From Alviniconcha marisindica (lineage: Eukaryota > Mollusca > Gastropoda > Provannidae), in the NCBI GenBank assembly GCA_018857735.1, contig JABMCL010000136.1, positions 257,501 through 321,500 of the forward strand: a stretch of 64,000 bases of DNA, read 5' to 3'. Each line of letters opens with the position of its first letter. Position 1 is the stretch's first letter. The position numbers and the translations under genes were made by a program. The notes beneath the pieces are model-generated. The model worked only from the letters and a program-made list of their open reading frames with translations, did no database searches and was not told the DNA's origin. Positions 45,320 through 57,959 of the stretch are shown in pieces.

Positions 45320-47640
45320 GTTTGTGTGGGCATGGAATGGGGAACTTTGGGCGATGTGGAGTGAGGTAAAAAGTGTGGGCGCCCGGAACGATGGGGAAAA
45401 TTAGGTTTTATTCGAGATGGGTAATTGGGATGAGAATTTTGGTGTAGGGAGTGTGATGTGGCAAATTTTATGTGAAACTTGGAAAGTGGGATGTGGTTTG
45501 ATCACGGTCAGATGTGGTGGAACTGATGATGCAATTTAAGATGGGAGCAGGGAAATGCGGTGCAATGTTGTTGGTGCGAGACGGTGGTGGTCCCAAAATT
45601 TGGGCCAGTCATGGTGCGATCTGAAATGTGGCGTGGGTACATGGAATGTCCGTTGGGGGTTACGTACTGTGAAATGGGGTGCAATGCGAGATATGGTACT
45701 TTTAAATTTTGGTATTGCAAAGTGGAATAGTGCCCCGGGGTGCTGGTGTGATACGAAATGTGCGTTGGTGAGGAATGATGGTGCAACGTGGAATGGGGTG
45801 TGGTTTGGGAATAATGTCGGGAAAATGGCGTTTGACTGTGGGGGAATGATGCAATGTAAAAAAATGCGGTGGTAATGGTGTGATGGGGTGAAGATGCGTG
45901 GAAATGTGTTATACTTTTCCACATCCCACCCCCAAAGCTTAATTTTTAAATCAAACCGTGCCACTTTTTCGGCCCCAGCACACCACTTTCTAAATCACCC
46001 CAAATATATTTTTCAACGGGCCAAGGGCCAAAATCACATGGCGTGATGTGGATAGTGTGGTGTGGCATTTGGTGCGATGTGGAATGTTTTGCAATGCCAG
46101 ATGTGGGATGTTGTGCCTTATTCATCCTAATGTAGAATAAAGTGCAATGTAGAATATGTGCGATATGGTGTGATGCTACATGCGATGCCTGTCATGTAAT
46201 GTCAGACGAGATGTGAAATGTGGCGATGTGATGTGGAATGATGGTGTGGTACATGGGGAATATGGTGGTGTGCTGTGATGCAAGGTGTGAAACTGATGTG
46301 GTTGTGGAATACCGAGTGATGTGGAAGGGGACGGGGGCCATTTAGACATGGGGGGATGCGGAAGCGAGGGTTTGGGTGCAGTGGGGATCGTGGGGTGGGT
46401 TTGGGAAATGTGGCTGTGGGATGATGGTGTGATGTGCAACTTATTTTTAAAAATGTGAGGGCAGGGACGGGGGAAAAGGTGGAATGGGGCGTGACTGATG
46501 TAATGGTGTGCCAGATGTGGTCGATGATTTGAGGGATTTATGGTGGATTTTAAAAATTGGTGCGACTGATTTTAAAATTTCCCACATGGTGTGATTGAAA
46601 TCCCGAAAAATCAGGGGAGGGAATATGGCGTGGTGGGGAAAGGGTGTCCTGGTATGTGGAATGTTGCGTAATGCAAGATGTGGAAAGTTACGAGGGAAAT
46701 TGAAATGTGGTGGTGTGGAATTGTGGTGAATAATGTGGCATATGCAATGTGCGGGACTGTTGTGTGGTCAGATGGGGAAAAAAATGAATGGTTGTTATGG
46801 GTGGGGGTGTTGTGTTTAAAATCAAGATGCGGGGGGGCAATGTGATGTAATATGGTGGGGGGAAAAAAGGGGGATGTTGAATGGGGTGTGGGGAAGTTGT
46901 GGATGGGAATGGTGTGAGTTTTGGGACTGTGGGCTTTTGGATGGGAATATGTTGTGCTTCAGATGTGGTGGGGGAAATGGTGGTGTGTGGCAGACTACGG
47001 TGTATGGTGATGTCAGATGTAGAATATGGTAGACCGAGGTGAGATGTGATGCGACATTAAATGTCTGTGTGATGTGGCGAGGAACATGTGGTATGTAGTT
47101 ATGTGATGTGGAATATGCAATGGTGGTGTGATGTGGCCGGAATGGTGTGGTGTGGAATGGTGTGACGTGACTTGAAAGGGGGTGGTGTGTTGTAAAATCT
47201 TGTTTGATGTGATGGAATGATATGTGATGTGAAAACGTTTAATGTGGTGTGGAGTCGGGTAGTGTGGTGTGAAATGTAATTTGAACCCTACTAATTACAT
47301 AAACACTGTCCAGCACTTGCCGCGGTGATGTGGAATGTGGCCGGAACACACACACACGCATGAAACCAATGGCACACAATTTCACGCACACAGGCAAAGT
47401 AATCGGAGTCCAGGGAAAAAAGGGTGGGTCTTAAAGGGAAGATTTAAATGATCTAGGAAGATATATATTTAAAATGTGATGTGGAATGGTATGTTGTATG
47501 ATGTGGAATGTCTGTGGCCTGGGGGGAACAAAGGGGTGTGAAGGGTGCAGAATGGGGGGTGAAAAAGAGCGTATGGTGTGAAATGGTGGCAAAAAATTTC
47601 CATTAGGTGTGGGAAATGTCATGGTGGTTTTTTAAATGTT
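45320..47640. repeat. C-poor TG/GA-rich degenerate satellite
   Basis: Over 2 kb built from short degenerate words (gatgtggaatg, gtgatgtgg, tgtggtgtgg), strongly depleted in C on the plus strand. A small unique island lies at about 47281-47410. Open frames on either strand are artefacts of composition. Confidence 0.85.
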
Positions 47641-47649
47641 TTGTGGATG

Positions 47650-48100
47650 GAAAGGGTTTTGTGCAGCGTTCAGAGCAGTTTGCTCTTTCTGTATTATGTA
47701 GTGTTCAGTGTAATGTCAGTTCAGTACGGTTTATGTGTCAGTAGGATTCAGTGTACACAGTGTTCAGTGTCAGTCCACAGGGTCGGCTCAGTTCTATAGC
47801 GTTCAAGGGAATTTGTTTAGAGTCTATAGCATCAGTTCAGTTTTTTAAGTGTTCAGTCTACATTAGAGGCTGTAGCAAAACAGTCAATGGTGTTCAGTGT
47901 TGGGTTTTGGGGACAGTCTACGGCGTTCTGGTTTGCCCTATTATTCAGTGTCGGTGGGGTTCAGTCTTTTTCAGTTGTCCGGGGGTTTTAGGGTTTTGGG
48001 GTTTTATTTTCTGTAGGTTTTGGGGGTGTGTACTGTTCGGGGGTCATTTTCCCTCTGTACTTTGGGGTCTTTTGGGGGTTCAGAGCACTCTTTCCCAAGA
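47650..48100. repeat. cagt-word degenerate repeat
   Basis: Recurring ttcagtgt/gtcagttcagt words followed by a G/T-rich stretch. Confidence 0.7.
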
Positions 48101-48288
48101 ATCTGCCCAAATTCTTCATGCTCAGAGTCCACACTTTGAAGGTCCTCTGCCCCCTTTACAGTTCTTGAATTTTAACATCTCGTCAACCAAAAGTGGGGCA
48201 CCTGAGGACAAAATACAATGTAAAAATTAAAAAAAAATAAAATCCATTACCCAAAACACTAAATCACACACGTTTTGGTACGTATCTA

Positions 48289-49214
48289 CGAGGTCTGAAA
48301 AGTAACGGGACTGGGGGCCCGTGTGAGCTATGGGCGAAAGATGGATAAGCGGATTGTGTTATCATCTAACATGTATCTTGGGAGTATATAACTGTAATCT
48401 TAGCTTTCTGCAACCATTGAATTTTGTTTCAATGCTTTTGTTTACACCTCCTCTCATGCGGAAAGTCTGCACAAAAATGGTGCAAAGGCTGCTGAAAATT
48501 GGGAAACCCCATGGGGTTTAAACTTTTGAAGCTCTTTAAACTGAACCCGAAATTTTTAAAAAAATCATATTTTTAAAAAGAGACATGGTTTTTTTAGTAG
48601 ACCCGGAAACCAAAACGCCAGAGTGTCAGTGGGTCCCCGACGTCGCCGGGCCAAAAAGAAAAATCAAAATCAAAAATCAAATAAATTTTTTTTACCTTCT
48701 TCGATGTCAGAGGGATCGTCCACGGGAGTTCTTGCCACAGGGCCAGACGAAAAACAGCAAGTCTACAAAGAGATCCTGCGGGTTTTGCTTCGCTCAGTGG
48801 GGCGAGAAGAGACGAGAGGGGGCAGGACAAATCTGGCTGCTTCACCACGACAATGCACCTGCTCACAACGCCCCGAAACATCCGGGAAAAACATCCCCCC
48901 CCGGTACTGGGAAAAACCTCCCCATTCCTGATCTTGCTCCGTGCGATTTTTTTTTTTTCCCCAGGCTCAAAGGGGGTCATCAAGGGGGCCCCTTTTGAAA
49001 ACGTGGAGGCCATCAAGAGGGCCGTAACGACGGAGCTGAGGGGCATCCCAGAAGAATCCTTCCAGCAGTGCAAAGAAGCGTGACAGAGGAAAGGGTGGAA
49101 AAGTGCATTAGACTCGAGGGGTACTACGTTGAAGCGGAAACCATGTAGTTTGTAATTTGGAATTGAAATAAATTGTTTGTGACACCAGTCCCGTTACTTT
49201 TCTGGCAGACCTCG
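48289..49214 (+). mobile_element. Degenerate mariner (Tc1/mariner) transposon
   Basis: Terminal inverted repeats cgaggtctg...agtaacgggactgg face each other and are flanked by TA (48287-48288 and 49215-49216). Transposase remains include HHDNAPAH (second catalytic Asp), PDLAPCDFFFF (third) and a C-terminal EAIKRAVTTELRGIPEESFQ segment. At ~926 bp it is shorter than the usual ~1.3 kb and full of frameshifts, so it is non-autonomous. Confidence 0.92.
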
Positions 49215-49216
49215 TA

Positions 49217-51200
49217 TTTTCGAAGTACTCACCGGGGGAACCTACTTATCAGCTCTAGGTTCTCAACTAGGGGAACTTAATTTCTGCGTCCACAGTATCT
49301 CACTGTGGAAGCCCTGGGTGGAAAAACGGGTCACGCTCGAGCATCAATGCACAGGGGCCCGTCGGAGGAGCACTGCAGTAGTCTATATTATGTCAATGTT
49401 AAATTGCAAAAACTCGTGGGCAAGTTCAGACGGTTGTTTTGGTTTGCAGGTTTTTTACCGAGTATCTTTTCCCTTTGGTCATGCCTTGGATAGTGAAAAA
49501 TTTTATGTACATCTTCTACTTGTGAGGGTATATATCTATATCCATTAAAAACCCGGGAAAATATTTGGTGTGAGTTTTTGAATAAAAAATGTTTTTCCCA
49601 AAAACATCTGGAAAACATGCATATGAAGTTTATGAATAAAACTGGTTTTCCGGACTTACCATTTCAAGACGGCCACAAGCTGGTGGTATGTACTGACTGT
49701 CATTTTTTCGTTACAAGTGGGGGTTCACTGCTGATTCTTTTGTGTGCTCCTGCTGCGTCGTCTTTTTTTTTACTGGAAGTATTTTTCCCCAACACATTTC
49801 CCTAAAAAGACAAAACTTGGCATATGTATTCCTTTATGGCACAAGCAGGCTATCGTTAAAAGAAAAGGGAAAAATCTGTTTGACTTCCAAGTATTGCAAT
49901 ATGCATAAAATAATTGTAGTTTTTTTAGGTCTATGTTTAAAGAGAACAAGGCCAAGAGCACCAAGGCCCGAACCTACAAAGTGATTTGACAGGGCTCCCA
50001 ACTGACGTCATACCCTCAAACGACATAATTACAAAAGAAGGAAATGGCCCATGATATCCATTGATAACATGCACCAAGGATACATCTTTAGAGTGTGTTC
50101 CGTTGGCTTTTTGTTGGGTTTAGTGTTGCAGGTTCTGCTGATGTTGTTCATTTTGTTTGCCTGCTTTACTTCATATACCTTCTTGAGGGTGAGGGGGGCA
50201 GGAGGGGGATACGTGCATGCTGTACTTTGTTGCTGCAGTTGCCCCCCTGTGTGCGTGTAAGGGGGGGTGGGGCTAACTTGAATACTACGAAGAGAATAGT
50301 TACTTTACACTGAAATCAAACCAATCTTATATATATATAAAACAACTCATCTGAAAAAAGTAAGTATTCAAATGAATCTAAAAATATATTGTACTTCCTG
50401 TTCTGATTGACAGCCAAGCACGATGCGATGCGTCGATAGCCTGTTTCATCGCCCTGCTGCTCATGCTGTTGCTGGCCAAGGTGAAGGTTGATGTCTTCAG
50501 GGTATGGCCATTAGCTTGTAGGTGGCTTGCTCTTGCTGTTTTCTGCACTGGACATGGACATGCAGTTCCCGTGAAGTCTGGAGAGCATCCAGGGCCTCTA
50601 CAACAAGCACACAACTGACCCCCACTCCCCGCCTGCACATACTGACAGTGACACGTTTATATGCACCACTAGGCGAACATTAGCACATACAAGAACATAC
50701 ATATGCACAAAAATATGTATACGCTGACACAGGCCAACACTAAACTGAACACACACATTTATAATTATAGCACTTTCTTTCGTGCACATTGGCATTGTTC
50801 GGTTTTACTTTTTGCCTGCACTAACTGAATACACACACAAATTGGGAGAGAGAGAAAAAAGAAGATACGAAACTGAAGCATACAACCAAAAGTTGAACTG
50901 ACCCTACCAGATTGGGCCTATTATAAACCAATTCTTGTATCTTCATTATTCTATCCTCTCCATTTTGCGTCTCCCCCTCCCCGTTACCCTCCTCTCCATA
51001 CTTTTTTCCTGCTACAACTGCTTTGCACAAATATGAAAAAGATAGCTGTTCAGCCATCTCTGCAATACAAGCAACTAGAGACCAAGGAGTCAATCAAAAA
51101 ACAATTGTCCCCCCCCAAAAAAAAAAGAAGAAAAAAAGAAGAAGAAAAGATTGTGAAGAGCTGATGGAAGAATGCTCTAACGAAACAGAAAGCCTTAAAA
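49217..51200. other. Anonymous region, no gene seen
   Basis: Unique and AT-rich. A repeat phrase ctctaggttctcaactaggg at about 49252 is shared with 61785 and 63890. No ORF has recognisable features. Confidence 0.35.
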
Positions 51201-51289
51201 ATCGTCATTCAGAGGAGAGATGAACCCTGCAAGTGAAATCTCACTGCCAGAGACTGACACACACACAGGTGTTGTCTTTGTAATGTTTA

Positions 51290-51690
51290 CACGCTAGACA
51301 TTTTTCAAACCAATGTGACATCTATAAGGTGGAAAAAATGGGTTGCAGAAACTGGTCACATAATCACTGTAACCAGACACAAAGCTGTCCGTGTTTACAA
51401 CTACTAGAGCTGTACTAACAGAGCTGTACACCCAAGTCCCTTCCCTGTCTAGAACACACACACACACACACACCCAAACACACCATACGCACTCTCTCAA
51501 TGTGCTGTGTTTTTGTTGTTGTTCACGTACTTTTTAGGTCCTTTTTTTAACAGCCTTTTAAATAAAATAACAGCCAGTACATGTACCTGATCGACTGCTA
51601 CCCCCCCCCCCCTCCCCCCCCCGTATATGCTGACCTTAACCAGTAAAATTCTGGAAACTACCAATTAACATGAACCGTGTAAGCAGGTAG
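51290..51690. repeat. Diverged duplication, copy 1 (partner 62195-62570)
   Basis: Shared order: ttttcaaaccaatgtgacat, gtcacataatcactgtaacc, ccttccctgtctag, cgcactctct, tgtgctgtg, then atgctgaccttaac and ttaacatgaacc. A poly-C run and CA block differ between copies. Confidence 0.8.
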
Positions 51691-52354
51691 TTTTAGTTTT
51701 TTACAATCAATCATGTGGACCTCTCCTCCCCCCCCCTTTGAAGGAAGTTCACACTATAGGTGTGGCAAGGGTGTGGATGACCCGGGGATCTTGAGCCTGT
51801 TTATGATTACGAGTGAATGTGTGTGTGGACTAAGCCATGTGGAGTTTACCTAGAAAAAGCTATGAAAGTGAAGAACATTAACACAAGTAAATAATCCCAT
51901 GGAGAAAAAAACACTCGTGCAGCTGAAAAGAACAGAACCACCGACAATATGGGGTAGGAAAAAAAAAGGCAAAAAAGAAAACAGGGGGAAGTACATTAGA
52001 CACTGCTCAACCCAAACTCCAAGCATTGGTTTACGACATCCTTCCTTCAACCATTGCCGTATTTAGTTACGTAATAGGTTCCTGAAGTTGGTGCTCAAAC
52101 AGTAGTAAGTTTGTTACAAACAACTCAAATAAAACAAGGCATGTCATTTATAGCCCCAACAAAGTTTACACCAGCACAAATAAAACCACAATCGCTTGAA
52201 TCGAGACGGAACTCTTTCTTTTTCTGGGTGATGCGTCTCATGTTTACGTGGGTGCTTGGGCGCTAGGCTGCTTCCGCAGTCATAATTATTAGTACCCAAA
52301 CCTTTCGGAGGGCGCCGACTGTCGTGGACAGCTGCGCGAGATAAAGAGTTGGCG

Positions 52355-52521
52355 TAACCAATCGGCAGAGTTTGGAGGAAGGTGCCGGAAAGCGATGTTC
52401 AGGTGTGCTCAACCCTGTCATCTTTTAAAGCCAAACTGAAAACCTTCCTCTTCTCACAATATTTCCACACCAACTAATATCAATACCCAGTTTCAGCAAT
52501 AGTCACTGTGTGTGTGCGTCA

Positions 52522-52552
<31 letters not shown>

Positions 52553-52722
52553 TGTGTGTGTATGTGTGCACGCGTGTTCCCATATAATACCTTATGTAAA
52601 TTGTTTTGGTAGGACTGTGCTGTAGCGTGTATATTGTATTTAGGTTAATATGTATCATGTGAGCGCTCAGTGCGTTGATGAGCTCATGATAAATGCACAT
52701 TATTATTATTATTATTATAGAA
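52355..52722 (+). mobile_element. 3' end of a non-LTR retrotransposon (LINE)
   Basis: A frame ending with a stop at about 52480 reads CSTLSSFKAKLKTFLFSQYF, the characteristic C-terminus of LINE ORF2 proteins. A TG-rich 3' UTR, gagcgctcagtgcgttgatg and (ATT)n follow at 52700-52721. It is a severely 5'-truncated insertion. Confidence 0.75.
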
Positions 52723-52729
52723 CAGAAAG

Positions 52730-53080
52730 AGCCCTATGATGTGCTAAAAAGAACATGACTAAGAAGAGATGGGTAGACCAATCAGGAGCATGTCAGGACA
52801 CTGGTAAAAAAAGTTTTTAAAAACAGACCAAAAGAAACACTGGAAAGAAAGAAAGAAAAATAACAGAGGTTAAAAGAGCCCTCAAAGTACTAAAGAGAAC
52901 AGAACCCCAAAAGTGGAAAAGCTGAGTGGAACACAGTCAAAAAAAAGAAAAAAAGCCTCATTAAAAGGTGCTACACAAAGTGCTGGAAGAACAAAATCAC
53001 TTTAATCATTAAGAAGACAAGGGTGAAGAAGACCTGAAGCAAAATCCCTAGAAAGACTGAAAAGAAACGAACCTAGAATA
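52730..53080. repeat. K-rich degenerate repeat phrases
   Basis: Recurrent gctaaaaagaaca and agagccct phrases, the same family as 59140-61060 and 61850-62050. Confidence 0.5.
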
Positions 53081-53084
53081 GTAG

Positions 53085-55550
53085 TAGTGTAGTAATTGGA
53101 TTTATCCTGTCAACCACAGAGATCACTCAGGACAGTCAAACTCAGGTCATAAGCAAATATACATTTCTAAACTCTTCTCACATATCTATCAACCATCTGT
53201 CAAGTCAATCTACAAAACCAATCACTTCGCAAATATGAAACATACATTCACAAACATCAACACAATTTTGAAGAGTTAGTCCTCAATATATCCTGTTAAA
53301 AGAGCACATAAGCTAGTATGCTGTATCGTCGACCATTCGTCTAATTTATCATACCAGGTTAAAAAATGAATGGACAGACACAATATAAAATAAAAAAATA
53401 TTATATAAATGTATAAAGGCAAATACAGTGCAATGGCAGCAAGCTGCACATACACCTACCAACTATCATCTCTAGCTCTCAACAAGGCCATACAAAAAAG
53501 CCTAACCCTTAACAAAAAATATTTGAGAGTTTTCTTGAAAAAACGTCAGGAGAATGGACATTAGCAGAAAATGACAAGACAGAAAGAGCAAGAGGAATAG
53601 GCAGAAAAAAAAAAGAGGAGATAGGAAAGGGGAATCAAATGACAGCCTAGACAGACAGGAAGGAGACATCAGACATCCCGGCCTCCCTTTGGGGAGAACT
53701 GAAAGAAAAAAAAACCACACTAAGTGCTAAAAAGAACAGTACTTAACTACTACTACTAAGAATAGATGGTATTTTTACTTTTCTTTTTCCAGTTTATTTT
53801 CCCTAAAACATGCATGTTTGTTATGTCTAAGGTTTCATATATGCTTATCTCTGTTCGGGTTTACAAATTATAGTTGTATCATCACTACAGCATTGCTTTA
53901 GCTTGCACAGAAACTGGAATAAAAACAAGTTAAAACAAAAAACAAAACAAAAATAGGCAGGAGAAGTCCTCAAAAGAACCCCAGCAGTGGGAGTAATGCA
54001 GATGCAGAAATTAAGGTCCCTTTGTTGAGAACACAGAGCTGTGAAAGTTTTTCCTTTAAAGCGAGTAGGTCAGAATACAGCCATGCATGCTTACCTGCTG
54101 CCTGGAATTTCTTGCTTGTCCTATTTCTACCTTACTGGTTCATTCACCACACTTTGTTCTCTACTGCCTACATTTTAACTGCATTAGTTATGGTTAATGC
54201 AGTTTCCCTGTTGACCCGGAACAAAAGAGATAACATTGCTAATCTCATGACTGACTGAACAGATTCCTGTGTCAAGTGTTGTGTGTGTCCAGAACTATGA
54301 TCCAGCTTTTTACTTATGATTTAGTGACTCATGTACACACAGCTGGTACACAAGATTGTGAATGTGTGATTTGTCCTGAGGTGAACCGGTGTGGCTTACA
54401 GGACATTAAAATCCAAACAATCAACAACCAAAAAGAAGCACCAAAAGAAAAAGGAACCCTACACAACACTAAAAACAACAAAGCACTTGTTAGCTAGTAA
54501 GTTCTTCAATTTTTATGTTCTGTTAGCCACACCAGCTAGGTCACCTCTGGATGAATCAAACATATTCATGCTTACTTCTACACCAGGTCAAAACACAATT
54601 ACCAAAACACACTAAAAACAAAATATATTATATATATATATATATGGGCATTTTCCTGAAAACTGGACCAAAGAGGGTGCTGCTTTCCCGATGAAATAAA
54701 AATTCAACTAACACATGAAACTTTTCAAAACTACCGCTATATTTCTGATGTAATGCATTTGGAGAAATAAGGGAAATGCAACAATGGTAAATGCATCATT
54801 ATTTCTTGTGCTGTGAGCCTTTTTGGTAAAAATCATGACATTTTCATGGCCACCATTTGTGACATGGCTATGGGAAAGTTAGGCTGATCGCAGATATTTC
54901 CTTGGAATTGTTCATGATGGAATAAAAACAGATTTCATGAGAAAGAAGGCGGCCAGTTCTTACATACAAATGGTATTTATTGTGTGCTGCTTGCTATTAA
55001 CAGCTCCAAACAAAGGAAAACAAAGGAAAGATAATCAGTGTCTTGCATTTACCGATGGTGTCTTCTGTGTTATCATGATATTGTGACTTGTTCACAACGG
55101 AAACAAAGAAACCTTTTTTCATCACTTGTAAATAATCACATTCACCATTATTTTAATTCTTGTTTTGATGACATGAATAGTAGAATAGGAAATAAATTTA
55201 CATGTCATTTATTCAGGTGGGTGACATGGTGTCTTACAATGTGTAACATTTGAGCACACAAAATATTTCTGTTGTACCATTGACTTTTGACCTACCCTAC
55301 CATACGAGTCCACATCAGCTGATTTGCCGGCAGCAACGTTTGACCTCGTTTTTGCGTTGTGTGTAGTGTATTATTTTACTAGAAAAGGGAAAGCACTGTG
55401 GTGTCTTCAGGTGTGAGGGATGTAACGCTCGTGACATATTTGTTCCCACTTGGCTGAGTGTTTGTTTGCAACCATTTGTAACCAACTTGGTATTGTGGTT
55501 CCACTTTGTGAGACGGCGTTTTGCATGCAAAAAAAAAAAAAAGGCAGGAA
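53085..55550. other. Anonymous AT-rich region, no gene seen
   Basis: Short ORFs only, with (AT)n at about 54630. No domain or splice structure recognised. Confidence 0.35.
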
Positions 55551-55554
55551 TTCT

Positions 55555-56200
55555 ATCTTCAAAGTCAAGGTCCAATATATATATAAGGTTATAATCAAAT
55601 AAACAGTTTCTACTATACTTTTATTAGTTTCTAAACCATGAGTCTTTTGCCACCAGACTCAATTGAGTGTAATTCTTCATAAGCAACAGAAGTGTCCCAG
55701 TGAAAAATGGTTTGGATTGCTGTTGGATTGCTGTGTCACAGCCAAGGTTAAAAGTTTCATTTAATGTTAGTTTGGATGATCTCTTAGCATTCGCTGACCA
55801 TTTGTAACGAAACCAGTAATTGAGACAATCAATTAATAACCAGAGCGTCCTATAGAAAAATGGGTTTCATAATCTTCAGGTCAAGGCAACTACTTTTGGT
55901 TCATACAATCAAATATGACAATTTCTATTTTATGTTCTGAACTGCTGATTTCTTTTTTGGCATCCAACTTAGTTTCACAGTGCTGTTCATCAGCTGGAGT
56001 GTCTTGTGAAAAGGTTGCTTTTCTTTGCTGTATTCAAGGTCAAGGTCCACAGTGAAGGTTCTGAATTTCAGTGCATGTTTGCCCGGACAATACTCTGATC
56101 GATCAAACTTAGTAAGGTGATGCATCATCATCAGCCATATCATTCCAGAAATATTTTGCTATGTTCAAGGTCAAAACCACACCTTGGCTATCCTGATCTT
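55555..56200. repeat. Degenerate ~130-160-bp repeat with tcaaggtca core
   Basis: Phrases ttcaaggtcaaggtccac, ttcaggtcaaggcaact and gttcaaggtcaaaaccac recur at intervals. Two exact TCAAGGTCA sites lie at 56034 and 56165. Dispersed repeats with this phrase are common in marine invertebrates. Confidence 0.5.
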
Positions 56201-56299
56201 CAGAAATACTGAAACTTTTGCAATCCAATTTAGTTTTGATGGTATATCATCACAAGACAGGGTAACAAGACACAGTGAAAAGATTTTCTTGCTTTTACA

Positions 56300-57430
56300 C
56301 AGGGCATGAGATAGAGAATATGGCTTGGGGGACTGTGGACTAGATTGCTGCCACTCTTGGCTATCTCATTATCTAAAGCAGGGGTCTATACTGGTTCCAA
56401 TCAAGAAAATGTGGAAAGAACATTGCTTTTGTAATGAACATACACGTTTATTAAGTTTTTTGGTCAATGGTTCAAGTGTGTTATTCTTATATCCTTTTGT
56501 ACTTTGTGATGATGTCCACATAACATGTGAGACATTACTAATTAAGTACGATTGGTTATTAATTTTCAGAAAGAAAAGAACAAATATCCCTCTGACATGT
56601 TTATATATATATGGTTCAGACCAGTTAGTGCAATGCGCCCCCCACCCCGCCCCCCCAAATTACTTTGGGGAAAAAAGAAGAAAAAGAAAAGAAACAAGAA
56701 AGAAAAAAGAAAGAAAAGAAATGTGTACTCTATTTAGTGCATGTCTGTACTTCGAAAGACATTTTAACCAAAATTGTTAAAGAGGCAGGACAAAAGAAAA
56801 AAGATTTAAAAATGTCAGAAGTGACAGATATTCCTTTGTTAATTAGGAAATATTGTATATAAAAGGCAAGAGTCAAACTGGCCACTGAGCCGACGCTATT
56901 CATGCATTCTGGTGTCTTCTGTACATGTGATAACACTGACCCTATGATAACATAATGCACACATTATCAAGTTCCTGTCGACCCTGTCAATTTATGTCTT
57001 ATATTTATGTACCCAAGAGATGAAGCTTTCATTTCAAAATAATAACATTAAAAAAATTCACACTCTTGATGAAGTTTTAACCCTCTTGTCACATGTTTTT
57101 TGACTAAGCTTTTTCTATTTCAGGAGAATGACCCACACATATTATATGCGTTTTGAACAAGTCTTTTCACCGACACTGTGATGGGCTTATACTTAGTAGC
57201 AAGAAAATATAACATCACATCCATTTCTGTAGTCTAATTTTCATTTGATGTCATACTTATTGATAGCCTGAGGACTCACATGTTGCATTTGCCAAACCTG
57301 TAGAGCTCCGCGAAATCTAGGATAGTATTGTTCGAGCGCTCTAAATGCCCAACCTCTTTTGTCTTCTTTAAATGTCAGACGGCGATGTCAACTAGCTACT
57401 GTTCTGGGGTAGGAGGGCATCCACGATTAG
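56300..57430. other. Anonymous region, no gene seen
   Basis: A-rich stretch at 56665-56730 and short ORFs only. Confidence 0.35.
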
Positions 57431-57436
57431 TATGGC

Positions 57437-57955
57437 TTAGGTTTCCATTTCTTGTGAGATATTGGTGCTCGATATTGCTTCTTCTAGGGTCGTGCGCCTT
57501 GACTCACAGGGAAATGACTGGTGGACACCCAGATCAGCCGAGGCTGTAGGGTGCGTGTGAAGTTGTGGTTGTTGAGGCTGATACGGGTGGAAAGGGCTGG
57601 GTACTCGCCTGCGTGACTGTAGTCCAAAAATGTGAGTGGTGCGCATTGGTACTGCAGTGACATCTGGAGGTTGTGGTATGGGCCAAGACAAATCTCTGAT
57701 GACCTCTTCGAGCTCTTGTCGAGCGACGTGCACTTTGTCCTGCAAGTGTGGCACCTGTCCATGGCTTGTGCAGCGCACATTGGATGAGGGGACACACAAT
57801 CTATCCCTGCAGCGTAGGCCGTTAGGGAGCCCTGAATGTGATGTAGAGTAGTATTCTACCATTGAGGTGGATATATGCTTACCCCATTCATTAATACTGA
57901 TTCTGCCTCCACAGCGATCCACTCTCCTAGACGCAGATGTATCCAGTGATTGTAC
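57437..57955 (-). CDS. Possible exon or gene remnant, about 168 codons, unrecognised
   Basis: One minus-strand frame is open from about 57940 to the stop at 57437, with balanced composition (SLDTSASRRVDRCGGRISIN near the start, QELEEVIRDLSWPIPQPPDV in the middle). All three minus frames are partly open here, which weakens the case. No family is recognised. It may be a terminal exon, a transposon remnant or chance. Confidence 0.2.
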   Translation of the reverse strand, partial: VQSLDTSASRRVDRCGGRISINEWGKHISTSMVEYYSTSHSGLPNGLRCRDRLCVPSSNVRCTSHGQVPHLQDKVHVARQELEEVIRDLSWPIPQPPDVTAVPMRTTHIFGLQSRRRVPSPFHPYQPQQPQLHTHPTASADLGVHQSFPCESRRTTLEEAISSTNISQEMET

Positions 57956-57959
57956 TCAA

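Noticed and set aside
45508..45964. 138-142-codon minus-strand ORFs (His/Ser/Pro-rich)
   Set aside because: They derive from the C-poor satellite whose complement is poor in stop codons.
48594..49073. Minus-strand 159-codon ORF
   Set aside because: It is antisense to the recognisable mariner transposase remains on the plus strand.
57484..57797. Two further minus-strand frames open over the same segment as the 168-codon ORF
   Set aside because: Overlapping open frames cannot all be real; the longest with balanced composition was preferred, at low confidence.
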